Of a DNA stretch of 64,000 nucleotides, positions 24,568-33,916 are shown in pieces. Each line of letters starts with the position of its first letter. Position 1 is the stretch's first letter. The position numbers and the translations under genes were made by a program. The notes under the pieces were generated by a model that was given only the letters and a program-made list of their open reading frames with translations, ran no database searches and was not told the DNA's origin. The stretch lies in NCBI GenBank assembly GCA_017745075.1, contig JAGIAD010000028.1, positions 248,001-312,000 on the forward strand, read 5' to 3'. Source of the stretch: Sphingobacteriaceae bacterium (GTDB lineage: Bacteria > Bacteroidota > Bacteroidia > Sphingobacteriales > Sphingobacteriaceae).

Positions 24568-26655
24568 ATGACTAAAAATATATTTATTGCTTCGGCCGAA
24601 CCCTATACTGGAAAATCAGTAATTGCTTTCGGTATGATCAATATGTTATTGGCAAAAACCCAAAAAGTAGGCTATTTTAAACCGATTATTGCCCAAGACG
24701 ACCAGGATAAAAAAGATGAGCATGTAGAAGCCATGCTGGATTATTTTTCGCTGCCTGTTAACTACGAGGATGCTTTCGCCTTTACTCGTCAGGAAATACT
24801 GCACCAATCGGATGATAGTGGCACAATTATCAATACCATTATCAGCAAATATAAAAAACTCGAAGACAAGTATGATTTTACGGTAATTGAAGGAAGTGAC
24901 TTTTTAGGCGAAGGCATGGCATTCGAGTTCGAATCTAATGCTTTGATGGCCAAAAACTTAGGTTCACCTGTTTTAATTGTAGTATCAGGAAAAAATAAAA
25001 CAGCAAGTCAGCTTTTTAAATCAGCCATCAATATTTATCGCAACTTCCTGTTGCGCGATGTACAGGTGTTAGGTGTAGTGGCCAATATGGTAAATCCAGA
25101 TGAGGCAGACCGTATTAAGCAAGCTTTAACCAATCAATTACCGGCCGAACTGCTTATCGCCGTCATCCCAACCGAAATAGGCTTACAAAGTCCGACAATG
25201 AAAGAAATTACATTGGCACTTGGTGGCGAGGTGTTATTCGGCGCCGAACTGATGGATAACCAGGTTGATAATTTTGTAACCGGCGCCATGATGTTACCTA
25301 ACTTTTTAAGGCACATAAAAGATAACGTGCTTATTGTTACCCCTGGCGATCGTGGCGACATTATTATTGGTGCGCTTCAGGCCAATTTATCAGCCAGTTA
25401 CCCAAAAATTGCAGGCATCGTTTTAACTGCAGGCAGCTTGCCGGATGAGCCGATTATTAAGCTGATTGAAGGTTTGCAGACCATTATCCCCATTATAGCT
25501 GTACAAAAAGGAACTTTTGAAACCACTACAACTATAGGAGGCATTCATTCGAGAATCACAATTCAGAACAAAAAGAAAATTGCGCTGGCCATAGAACTTT
25601 TTGAAAAGTATGTAGATATAAAAGCCCTCGACGATAAAATTATAACCTTTAGCTACCAGGGCATCACACCACACATGTTCCAATATCAGCTGGTTAAATG
25701 GGCCAAACGTGATAAAAAACACATTGTACTGCCTGAAGGAAATGATGAGCGCATTCTGAAAGCGGTTGAAAAACTGATTGCACAAGACATTGTAGACATT
25801 ACGCTTTTAGGAGACCCAATCGAAATTACCAGTAGTGTAAAAAGACTTGGACTAAATTTAGATCTTAATGCGATAAGAATACACGACCCTAAACAATCCA
25901 CACAATATAACGATTACGTAGAAACCCTGTATGAACTGCGTAAGGCTAAAAACGTGAATATGGAAATGGCCAGGGATATGATGACCGATGTTTCCTATTT
26001 TGGAACAATGATGGTTTACAAGGGTGATGCCGACGGAATGGTTTCGGGAGCAGTACATACCACTCAACATACCATCAGGCCTGCCTTACAATTTGTAAAA
26101 ACCAAGCCTGGTGTATCGGTAGTTTCTTCTATTTTTTTCATGTGTCTGCCCGAACGTGTTGCCATATTCGGAGATTGTGCGGTTAACCCCAATCCTACTG
26201 CCCAGCAGTTAGCAGAAATTGCGATTTCTTCTGCTGAAAGCAGCGCCAAATTTGGCATTGAGCCTCGTATAGCCATGTTATCTTATTCTTCCGGCACATC
26301 AGGCGAAGGTGAAGATGTAGAACGTGTAAGAGAAGCTACTGCCATAGTTAAAGCCAGGCATCCGGAATTAAAAATTGAAGGGCCGATACAGTATGATGCT
26401 GCCGTAGATCCATTGGTGGGTAAACAAAAATTACCGGGATCGGAAGTAGCCGGAAGAGCAAGTGTACTGATCTTCCCCGATTTAAATACAGGAAACAATA
26501 CCTATAAAGCCGTACAGCGCGAAACCGGTGCTCTAGCCATCGGCCCTATGTTACAGGGCTTGAACAAACCGATAAATGATTTGAGCCGGGGTTGTACAGT
26601 AGACGATATTTTTAATACCGTTGTTATTACAGCGATCCAATGTCAAGACCTTTAA
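24568..26655 (+). CDS. pta: Phosphate acetyltransferase, long form
   Basis: Pta converts acetyl-CoA and phosphate to acetyl phosphate. The 695-residue long form has an N-terminal P-loop domain (AEPYTGKS near 10), a middle DRTGG-type regulatory domain (about 215-330), and a C-terminal catalytic PTA domain from about 375. The latter has LPEGNDERILKA, the FFMCLPERV segment, GPIQYDAAVD and FPDLNTGNN motifs. It is the upstream gene of the classic pta-ackA pair, which makes ATP during overflow or fermentative metabolism or activates acetate. ackA starts 2 bp after its stop. Confidence 0.97.
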   Translation: MTKNIFIASAEPYTGKSVIAFGMINMLLAKTQKVGYFKPIIAQDDQDKKDEHVEAMLDYFSLPVNYEDAFAFTRQEILHQSDDSGTIINTIISKYKKLEDKYDFTVIEGSDFLGEGMAFEFESNALMAKNLGSPVLIVVSGKNKTASQLFKSAINIYRNFLLRDVQVLGVVANMVNPDEADRIKQALTNQLPAELLIAVIPTEIGLQSPTMKEITLALGGEVLFGAELMDNQVDNFVTGAMMLPNFLRHIKDNVLIVTPGDRGDIIIGALQANLSASYPKIAGIVLTAGSLPDEPIIKLIEGLQTIIPIIAVQKGTFETTTTIGGIHSRITIQNKKKIALAIELFEKYVDIKALDDKIITFSYQGITPHMFQYQLVKWAKRDKKHIVLPEGNDERILKAVEKLIAQDIVDITLLGDPIEITSSVKRLGLNLDLNAIRIHDPKQSTQYNDYVETLYELRKAKNVNMEMARDMMTDVSYFGTMMVYKGDADGMVSGAVHTTQHTIRPALQFVKTKPGVSVVSSIFFMCLPERVAIFGDCAVNPNPTAQQLAEIAISSAESSAKFGIEPRIAMLSYSSGTSGEGEDVERVREATAIVKARHPELKIEGPIQYDAAVDPLVGKQKLPGSEVAGRASVLIFPDLNTGNNTYKAVQRETGALAIGPMLQGLNKPINDLSRGCTVDDIFNTVVITAIQCQDL

Positions 26656-26657
26656 AT

Positions 26658-27854
26658 ATGAACACTTTAGTCATCAATTCAGGAAGTAGTTCCTTAAAAT
26701 ACCAGCTTTTTAAAATGCCTGAAAAAGCGCCAGTTTGTAGTGGTTTGGTAGAGCGCATTGGCATTGAGGGCTCATTTATAAAACATACCGTTTATATCAG
26801 CGATAAAAAATACAGCATAGAAGAATCAGGTTTTATATCCAGTCATGGCGAGGCATTAAAACAGGTTTTGGCATTATTAACCCAGGGAGATTATGCAGTA
26901 ATTGCAAGTCCAGATGATATTGTTGCTGTTGGTCACCGTGTAGTACATGGCGGTGAACATTTTTCCGGTCCGACAATTATAACAGACGAGGTAAAACATC
27001 AGATTAAAAGGTTGTTTTCACTTGCTCCATTGCATAATCCTGTTAATTATAAATGTATCGAAGTGGCCGAGCAAACTTTTGCAACTGCAAAACAAATTGC
27101 GGTATTCGATACGGCTTTTCATCAAACGATACCAGAACAGGCTTATCGTTATGCCATTCCGGAGTGGTACTATAAAGAATATGGCATTCGCGTATATGGA
27201 TTTCATGGTACCAGCCATAAATATGTTAGTGAGCAGGCAATTAACTGGTTAAACAAAAAAGATTCCAAAATAATCAGCATTCACTTAGGAAACGGCTGCA
27301 GTATAACGGCTATTAAAAATGGCAGATCGATAGATACCAGTATGGGTTTTGGTCCATTGAGCGGATTAATGATGGGCACACGTTCTGGAGATATCGATCC
27401 ATCGGTTATTTTCCATTTAATGGAGCATTCCGGATATACTTTAGAGCAACTGAGTACTTTGGTTAACAAACAATCGGGACTTTTGGGCGTGGGTGGTTCG
27501 AGTGATATGCGCGACATCAGAAAAATGGTAAATGAAGGTAATGCAGCTGCAGCTTTGGCCATTAAACTATATGCCTACAGGATCAGGAAATTTATCGGGG
27601 CCTATGCTGCTGTTCTGAACGGCATTGATGCCATTATATTTACGGCTGGTGTTGGCGAAAACGACAGCAATATGCGTGAGGCGGTATGTTCAGAACTCAG
27701 TTATTTGGGGATTGAATTGGATTTAACGCACAACACGACCTATAAAGGTGAACTAAAAGAGATTAACACATCAGATTCAAAAGTTAAAATATTGGTTATT
27801 CCAACTAATGAGGAATATGAAATTGCGCACCAGTGTTTCGGGCTTTTAACTTAA
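26658..27854 (+). CDS. ackA: Acetate kinase
   Basis: AckA interconverts acetyl phosphate plus ADP with acetate plus ATP. The 398-residue protein starts with the family signature NTLVINSGSSSLKYQ. It also has GHRVVHGGE near 90, the FDTAFHQTIP segment, GFHGTSHKYV near 175, HLGNGCSI near 205, and FTAGVGEND near 325. The start at 26658 is preferred to an ATG six codons upstream, which overlaps pta and adds MSRPLN before the conserved N-terminus. Translational coupling to pta is likely. Confidence 0.97.
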   Translation: MNTLVINSGSSSLKYQLFKMPEKAPVCSGLVERIGIEGSFIKHTVYISDKKYSIEESGFISSHGEALKQVLALLTQGDYAVIASPDDIVAVGHRVVHGGEHFSGPTIITDEVKHQIKRLFSLAPLHNPVNYKCIEVAEQTFATAKQIAVFDTAFHQTIPEQAYRYAIPEWYYKEYGIRVYGFHGTSHKYVSEQAINWLNKKDSKIISIHLGNGCSITAIKNGRSIDTSMGFGPLSGLMMGTRSGDIDPSVIFHLMEHSGYTLEQLSTLVNKQSGLLGVGGSSDMRDIRKMVNEGNAAAALAIKLYAYRIRKFIGAYAAVLNGIDAIIFTAGVGENDSNMREAVCSELSYLGIELDLTHNTTYKGELKEINTSDSKVKILVIPTNEEYEIAHQCFGLLT

Positions 27855-27972
27855 CGATTACATTCAAATTTTGTGCTGGGTTTAATAATTAAAAAGTTAC
27901 AAACCATATCTAAAAATCGACGTTACATATTGTAGACATTTTTAATTGACGAACATTAAACCACAATCTTAT

Positions 27973-28107
27973 ATGCAAACGCAAACGAAAGAAATCGAAA
28001 ACCTTACCGTTTTTATCCAGGATGATACTTCTATTGAAGATAAAAGAGAAATCCTGCTGAATAGTTTATTGGATGACCTGAATAACGAAACTGAATCTTT
28101 TAATTAG
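27973..28107 (+). CDS. Possible 44-aa small protein after ackA
   Basis: This short ORF starts MQTQTKEIENLTVFIQD and encodes an acidic helical peptide ending ETESFN. There is no signal peptide or membrane segment. It begins 118 bp after ackA on the same strand, in an otherwise gene-free stretch of about 545 bp. A clean start, non-repetitive composition and charge pattern favour a real gene, but I recognise no family. Confidence 0.4.
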   Translation: MQTQTKEIENLTVFIQDDTSIEDKREILLNSLLDDLNNETESFN

Positions 28108-28271
28108 AAGGCCGATTAGCGCATATAATTTGCGCTTCTTTACCATATAAGACATTTAAAGGGGCATATAAGTATAGATTTCATCATTTTTTCTTTCATC
28201 CTGAATTCATTTCAAGTTTTTTATACCAAGAAAAATGCTGAACTGGGTTCGGTATGACGATTACGATTAAT

Positions 28272-28313
28272 CGAAAAAAGAAAAGGGCAAACAAATTAAT
28301 GCTTACCCTTTTC
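28272..28313 (-). terminator. Terminator of the 5-oxoprolinase operon
   Basis: Read on the minus strand, GAAAAGGGTAAGC pairs with GTTTGCCCTTTTC (two non-pairs) around an 8-nt loop and is followed by a run of Ts. It lies about 90 bp past the aminopeptidase stop, the last gene of the overlapping operon. Confidence 0.65.
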
Positions 28314-28399
28314 AAATCTAAATTAACGCTCTCGCGACAAAAGTATAAATTCTTTTGAAACCTATATGTAACAAATTCAGTTACAATTAATGCATTATC

Positions 28400-30970
28400 T
28401 TAGCGGATTATCTGCTGTGCCCTCCTGAGGTTATCCGTAGTCTGCAAAATCTTATCTTTCAGTTTTTGATTGTATGCAGGATGGGATTTTAAGAAATCCA
28501 GTACAACTGCATTGGCCTCTTTGCTGTTATAACTCGAAAAGATAGCTGCCAGCCACGATTGCGGGAAGAATATATCGCCTGTTTTCTGTATTTCCACCAA
28601 CAGGTCTAAACTCTCTTTCAGGTAGCGAACAGATGTTTTTTGCCTGATAGGGTGATGCAGATAAGATAAAGCCGTTGTTACCCATGCTTCTTTCTGACGG
28701 TTTTTCCGCTCTTTCAAACCATCAAAGAAATGATCTCTTTCTTTAACATCTAAAGATAGCGCGGGCATTAAATAAATAAGCCGGTTTTTACGGTCTTCAT
28801 TTTTGGTTCGTGCCAACTGTTCTTTTAAAATGGCATTAGCTGTATCTGTTTTAAGTGCCAGCGTTAAAGCAAGCGCACTATAATCATCTTCTAACAATTT
28901 AATTCCATTTGGCGCAGTTTGGGTGAGCCAGATATCATACATACGTTTTCCGGCTCCGGCGCTCAGGTACACATTTTGATATGTGTTGAACAAAATTTTC
29001 TTATTATTTTGTGTTTGCTGTTGTTCCATTGCACTCCATATGGCTTTCTCCATACTTTCATGCCTGGCATTCCGTTCTTCAGCAGTAAGAAAAGTCCAGT
29101 AAATATTTGACAGGTAACCTGCAATGAGCCTGAGGTTCATCTCGTTCTTCTCCGCTTCCAGTCCCTTTAAAAATATGTCTAAAAGCTCTTCAGGTTTATT
29201 GCTTTTACCCGATAGCATATTTTCGTAGGCATTGATATAGGCTGCAGCCCGCTCTAAAGGTTCAGCAATATGATAAAGATTTACCATCATTTCCTTATCA
29301 ACCGGGAAAAGACCATATCCTGCCCCATTGGCATTAAATAAAATATATTGAGGCTTTGGAAGCCCTTTTGCATCTATTAAATCTGTTTTAGCTTCCCCTG
29401 TATTTACAACTAAAAGCTTACTATACGTTGGGTAAACCAATTTAACCGTAAAAGACTGTGGCCATACACGTGGGCCTCCCACCTCACTGTTTTGGCTGAT
29501 ACTTAAACTGCTTATTTTATCCTTATCGTAATCAACATTATAAGTAAAAATCGGCCTTCCGGGTTCATTTACCCAAACCTTATTCCAGCTCAGAAGATCA
29601 CTTTTGGTATATTTACTTAAAATGGTAATCAGGTCGTTCCAGGTGGCATTGCCATAACTATATTTTTTAAGATACTCTCTTATGCCCTGCTGAAAATTTT
29701 GCTTACCCATTAATAATTCCAATTGGCGCATCATAATTGGGGCTTTATGGTAAATTATATTTCCATACATCGATCCCGCTTCCTGTAAATTATCCAATTG
29801 CTGCCGAATGGGATTAGCCCCCAAAGTTCTATCTACCCCATACGCTGCCGGATAGTGATCTTGCAAAAATTTAAGGTCGAAAGTGTTTTTGCCCATTAAT
29901 TTTTCGGTCACCTTATCGGCCATAAAATTGGCAAAAACCTCTTTCATCCAAACATCATTAAACCATTTCATGGTAACCAGATCGCCAAACCACATGTGCG
30001 CCGTTTCATGCGAAATGAGGTTGGAACGCGAAATGAACTGATCTTTAGTTGCACCCTGATCTAAAAACAATGATGATGCCTTGTATTGCACCTCACCAGG
30101 ATGCTCCATACCACCAAACTGAAAATCAGGAATGCTTACAAAGCCTATTTTCTGAAAGGGGTATTTTATCGCAGTCCAATCTTCCAAAAAATCAATGGCA
30201 TCGCGGTGTGCTACAAAAACAGAATCCAGACTGAACTTTATTTTAGCAGAATCGGTTTCACGGTGAAGAAATTCCATCTTGTTGTTTTTCATTTCCCGGT
30301 TTACCAAAGTGTATTTTCCGGCAGTGAAAGAGAACAAATAGGTGGGTAATTTATCTGAATTATTAAAATGATAGGTAATGGAACCACCCTGTACCAACGA
30401 ATCTCTTTTAACTGCATTAGCCATTACCTTCCAATCTGTTGGAACAGTTAACGAAAGTAAAAAATTAGCTTTCAAATCTGGTTGATCAAAACAGGGAAAT
30501 ACTGTCCTGGCGTGATCGGGAACAAAAAGTGCATATAAAAAATCTTTATTTCTGTTCAGCGATTCGTTACCAGCAATAAATTCAATTTCGACGTGGTTAT
30601 ATCCTTTCTTTAAATACTCCTGTTTTATTAAAATATGTTCATCTCTAAAATCGACCGGGATGGCTTTTCCATTAACCGATAGCTGTTTGATGTGATCTGC
30701 ACTTTGCTTAAAGTCTACTTGAAGGTAAATTAACTTATTCAGTTTAAAATCAATGCTTTCGGTTGATAAAATTGGTGCTGCTTGCGCTAAAGGTATCGTA
30801 AAATGAAGCTGATATTGAATATTACTTAAGGCCGCGCTCCTGGCGCTTGCCAATGCAAGAGAAACACCTGGCTCTACAGCTAATGTTTCCGTGTGTTGCT
30901 GTGCCAAACAAGCTATACTCAATAATTGAAAAAAACAAAGATATCTTGCTATTGTATTCATCTTGTACAT
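28400..30970 (-). CDS. M1 family zinc aminopeptidase, exported
   Basis: A gluzincin aminopeptidase that removes N-terminal residues from peptides. The zinc site HETAHMWFGD (HExxH) lies near residue 318, with the second glutamate in WMKEVFANF 18-20 residues on. The exopeptidase motif reads GGMEHPG instead of the usual GAMEN. A signal peptide (MNTIARYLCFFQLLSIACLAQQ) directs it to the periplasm. The start at 30970 follows GGAG by 7 nt; the next ATG, 9 bp later, is also possible, while the longer reading from 31060 overlaps the upstream gene. It begins 2 bp after the NRAMP-like stop, so it belongs to the 5-oxoproline operon and may feed it with peptide-derived amino acids. Confidence 0.92.
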   Translation of the reverse strand: MYKMNTIARYLCFFQLLSIACLAQQHTETLAVEPGVSLALASARSAALSNIQYQLHFTIPLAQAAPILSTESIDFKLNKLIYLQVDFKQSADHIKQLSVNGKAIPVDFRDEHILIKQEYLKKGYNHVEIEFIAGNESLNRNKDFLYALFVPDHARTVFPCFDQPDLKANFLLSLTVPTDWKVMANAVKRDSLVQGGSITYHFNNSDKLPTYLFSFTAGKYTLVNREMKNNKMEFLHRETDSAKIKFSLDSVFVAHRDAIDFLEDWTAIKYPFQKIGFVSIPDFQFGGMEHPGEVQYKASSLFLDQGATKDQFISRSNLISHETAHMWFGDLVTMKWFNDVWMKEVFANFMADKVTEKLMGKNTFDLKFLQDHYPAAYGVDRTLGANPIRQQLDNLQEAGSMYGNIIYHKAPIMMRQLELLMGKQNFQQGIREYLKKYSYGNATWNDLITILSKYTKSDLLSWNKVWVNEPGRPIFTYNVDYDKDKISSLSISQNSEVGGPRVWPQSFTVKLVYPTYSKLLVVNTGEAKTDLIDAKGLPKPQYILFNANGAGYGLFPVDKEMMVNLYHIAEPLERAAAYINAYENMLSGKSNKPEELLDIFLKGLEAEKNEMNLRLIAGYLSNIYWTFLTAEERNARHESMEKAIWSAMEQQQTQNNKKILFNTYQNVYLSAGAGKRMYDIWLTQTAPNGIKLLEDDYSALALTLALKTDTANAILKEQLARTKNEDRKNRLIYLMPALSLDVKERDHFFDGLKERKNRQKEAWVTTALSYLHHPIRQKTSVRYLKESLDLLVEIQKTGDIFFPQSWLAAIFSSYNSKEANAVVLDFLKSHPAYNQKLKDKILQTTDNLRRAQQIIR

Positions 30971-30972
30971 GT

Positions 30973-32157
30973 TTATTCTCCGTTTATCATTTGTATAATC
31001 GTACCATAACTCATCCAAACCATAGTTAATACCACAGCCAGCCCGGTTAAGGTTAACCAAAACGGTTGTTTGTAATTTGCGATAATTTTGGTTTTATAAG
31101 CCGCAATGAGCATAATACCCAGGGCAATGGGTAAGATAAAACCATTTATGGCCCCTACTGCAAGCAATGTTTTAACAGGTTTACCAATAAGAATAAAAAT
31201 AATACAGGAGACAGATATAAAGGCAATAATAATCGCTCTGTTAAACTTTAATATCAGCGGGTGAAAACTCTTAATAAAAGAGATGGAAGTATATGCCGAG
31301 CCTACAACCGAAGAAATGCCTGCGGCCCATATTACTACCCCGAAAATCTTATAACCTATTTCGCCACTGGCCAATTTAAAAACCGAAGCCGCCGGATTAG
31401 AGGGGTCTAAAGTAAAACCTTTGCTTACCACTCCCAAAGCGGCAATAAACAACAATAGGCGCATAACAGATGCAAGCCCGATGGCGCTTAATGCACCTTT
31501 ATTTACAGCAGGTAAATTTTTTATCCCGGTTTGCCGGGCATCCAGCAAGCGATGAGCCCCCGAAAAAGTAATATAACCACCAACTGTGCCGCCAACTATG
31601 GTTAATACTGCCGTAAAACTGAACTGTGTAGGGTTTACAGCCCTTAGCGCAGCTTCTGCCAATGGTGGCGAGCTGGTGTAGGCGATAACCAGGGCAAGTA
31701 TAATTTTAATGATCCCCATTGTTTTGGCAAAAACATCCATCGCTTTGCCAGCCTCTTTGTAAATAAAGATTCCGATAGCCATAATGGCACTTATTACTGC
31801 GCCCTGCCCTACACTGATGCCAAATAGTACATTTAAACCTAAGCCGGCACCGGCAATATTGCCAATATTAAAGGCCAGTCCGCCTAAAAAAACCAGGAAA
31901 GAAATAAAGTAACCAAGACCCGGAAATACCTTATTGGCAATATCTTGTGCAGGTTGATCTGCAACTGCAATAATCCGCCAAATATTTAACTGCGCAATGG
32001 CATCTAACAGGATAGATAACAATATCACAAACGCAAAGCTTGCGCCTAACTCTTGGGTAAAAACGGCTGTTTGTGTTAAAAAACCAGGGCCAATGGCCGA
32101 CGAAGCCATTAAAAAAGCTGCCCCTAAAAGTACACTCCAATTGTATTTTGGCTTCAT
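30973..32157 (-). CDS. NRAMP-fold transporter lacking the metal site
   Basis: The 394-residue protein has about 11 membrane helices and the NRAMP (SLC11) fold, related to Bacillus YcsG. The metal-binding residues of true NRAMP metal carriers are missing. Helix 1 has AIGPGFLTQT (21-30) where DPGN is expected, and helix 6 has YITFSGAHR near 195 where MPH is expected. This argues against divalent-metal transport. It overlaps pxpA by 4 bp (ATGA), so it most likely carries a substrate of that pathway, such as 5-oxoproline or an amino acid. That substrate is inference. Confidence 0.85.
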   Translation of the reverse strand: MKPKYNWSVLLGAAFLMASSAIGPGFLTQTAVFTQELGASFAFVILLSILLDAIAQLNIWRIIAVADQPAQDIANKVFPGLGYFISFLVFLGGLAFNIGNIAGAGLGLNVLFGISVGQGAVISAIMAIGIFIYKEAGKAMDVFAKTMGIIKIILALVIAYTSSPPLAEAALRAVNPTQFSFTAVLTIVGGTVGGYITFSGAHRLLDARQTGIKNLPAVNKGALSAIGLASVMRLLLFIAALGVVSKGFTLDPSNPAASVFKLASGEIGYKIFGVVIWAAGISSVVGSAYTSISFIKSFHPLILKFNRAIIIAFISVSCIIFILIGKPVKTLLAVGAINGFILPIALGIMLIAAYKTKIIANYKQPFWLTLTGLAVVLTMVWMSYGTIIQMINGE

Positions 32158-32915
32158 ATTGCCGGGGCTTTAATTATTATACCTTCATTTTTCAGCCTTT
32201 CGGCTATTAATTTAGCAAAATCAACAGCATATTCGCCATCGCCATGCAAACAAACCGTTTCTGCCTTAACGGTAATCCGGTTCCCATCTACGCTTTTTAC
32301 TTCCTGCTTTAAAGCAAGCCCCAGAACCTGATTTACGGCATCTTCTTCATTGGAAATTAAAGCATTATCTGCCCAACGGGGGGTAAGTAAACCATCGTTT
32401 TGATAGCTACGGTCTGCAAAAACTTCTGATGCGGTTGCAATTCCTTTTTTTTCAGCTTCATCTATCATCTTGCTTCCTGCCAAGGCATACAAGATTAAAC
32501 CTGGGTCGAAATCTGAAACGGCCTGTACAATAGCTTTGGCCAAAGCGGAATCCTTTGCAGCCATATTGTATAATGCACCATGGGCTTTAACATGATGTAA
32601 CTTACTTCCGGCAGCTTTTACAAAACCGCTTAATGCGCCAATCTGATACAAAGTAAGCTGATAAGCCTCACTTGGGGTAATTTTCATTTCTCTGCGGCCA
32701 AAACCTTGTAAATCAGGCAACCCCGGGTGAGCACCTATAGCTACTCCCTTTTTTATTGCTAAAGCTACGGTTTGCTGCATTACAACCGGATCGCCGGCAT
32801 GAAAGCCACAGGCAATATTAGCTGATGAAATATAGTCCATCAGTTTTTCATCATTGGGCATGGCATAACTCCCAAATGCTTCTCCCATATCGCAATTAAG
32901 ATCGATCATTTTCAT
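32154..32915 (-). CDS. pxpA: 5-oxoprolinase subunit PxpA (LamB/YcsF)
   Basis: PxpA works with PxpB and PxpC to hydrolyse 5-oxoproline (pyroglutamate) to glutamate with ATP. The 253-residue LamB/YcsF-family protein shows DLNCDMGEAFG near 4, NIACGFHAGDP near 35, and GAHPGLPD near 62. The KAHGALYN motif near 113 and CLHGDGEYAV near 225 complete the pattern. It overlaps pxpC by 4 bp upstream and the NRAMP-like gene by 4 bp downstream, so translation is coupled. Confidence 0.95.
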   Translation of the reverse strand: MKMIDLNCDMGEAFGSYAMPNDEKLMDYISSANIACGFHAGDPVVMQQTVALAIKKGVAIGAHPGLPDLQGFGRREMKITPSEAYQLTLYQIGALSGFVKAAGSKLHHVKAHGALYNMAAKDSALAKAIVQAVSDFDPGLILYALAGSKMIDEAEKKGIATASEVFADRSYQNDGLLTPRWADNALISNEEDAVNQVLGLALKQEVKSVDGNRITVKAETVCLHGDGEYAVDFAKLIAERLKNEGIIIKAPAI

Positions 32916-33916
32916 GTTTTAATATATTTAAGGCTTATTGCCATGCTGATTAACAATAAATCGTGTTCACGCTCAAGATAAAGTGCTTCTGCCTCATCTC
33001 TCGAGATTTCAGAAAATTGAATTGCATCACCTGGTTTAAGCTGTGCGCATAAAGGCAGATCTACAGCTGCAACATGTGCAATACGCGGGTAACCACCTGT
33101 TGTCTGACAGTCGGCCAGGAGTATAACCAAATCGCCGCTCCCGGTTACCTGGATAATTCCTGGTGTTACTGCCGTACTGAGCAATTCTTTTTTAACCTTT
33201 TTTACCAATGGCTTTCCAGACAAATGGTAACCCATACGATTACTCCTTAAATCAACAGTATAGGTACCGGTTAAAAACGAAATAATGGATGCTGCATCGA
33301 ACCAATTGATTTCATTAGCGGGAACAACCCTGATCTTTTTCCTTATTTCTGGCAGTAAACTTTCGCGCGAAATGCGCCAGTTTGGATAAGTTAATGACCG
33401 TTCAATCAATTGATTCAATATTCGATTTGATACTTCGCTAAGTAAGGGACCGCTAACCAAAACATCTCCTTTTTGCAATGCCCTTCCCTTAAAACCTCCA
33501 AAAGCAGCAGTAAGATAGGTACTTTTACTTTCCATTACATCAGGCACATCCCATCCACCGGCAATAGCCAAATAGGTACGCACCCCAACGGGATTATTGA
33601 TCAACTCTATAACAGCACCTTTCGAAAAAAACAGCGGCTTTTCTGTGGGCATTAATTCATTATTATAAACCAGGTGCGCACCATCGCCTGAATAGGAAAT
33701 TAAAATCTGTGTTTCGGCTTTAAATGAAGCATCAGCATAGGTAAACTCAATAGAGGCATCATGATCGTCGTTTCCAAGGGCCTTGTTGGCTAAACGGTGA
33801 GCCAGCTCATCCATGGCGCCCGAAACAGGTACAGCTTGCGAAAGATACCGGTACCGCCCCATATCCTGAACGGTACTCAACAAGCCTGGTTTAATGATGC
33901 TGATCTTCATACTCAT
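32912..33916 (-). CDS. pxpC: 5-oxoprolinase subunit PxpC (KipA-like)
   Basis: This is the carboxyltransferase-domain subunit AB-type (KipA, biotin-dependent carboxylase-like) of 5-oxoprolinase. The 334 residues include KPGLLSTVQDMGRY near 9, the VSGAMDELAHRLAN motif near 31, and GSGDLVILLADCQTTGGYPRIA near 258, all typical of the family. It overlaps pxpB by 26 bp and pxpA by 4 bp. It was historically misnamed as an urea-amidolyase or kinase-inhibitor antagonist. Confidence 0.94.
   Translation of the reverse strand: MSMKISIIKPGLLSTVQDMGRYRYLSQAVPVSGAMDELAHRLANKALGNDDHDASIEFTYADASFKAETQILISYSGDGAHLVYNNELMPTEKPLFFSKGAVIELINNPVGVRTYLAIAGGWDVPDVMESKSTYLTAAFGGFKGRALQKGDVLVSGPLLSEVSNRILNQLIERSLTYPNWRISRESLLPEIRKKIRVVPANEINWFDAASIISFLTGTYTVDLRSNRMGYHLSGKPLVKKVKKELLSTAVTPGIIQVTGSGDLVILLADCQTTGGYPRIAHVAAVDLPLCAQLKPGDAIQFSEISRDEAEALYLEREHDLLLISMAISLKYIKT

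Noticed and set aside
30973..32157. Manganese/iron NRAMP transporter
   Set aside because: The family fold is clear, but the metal-binding residues of helices 1 and 6 are replaced, and its operon is for 5-oxoproline use.
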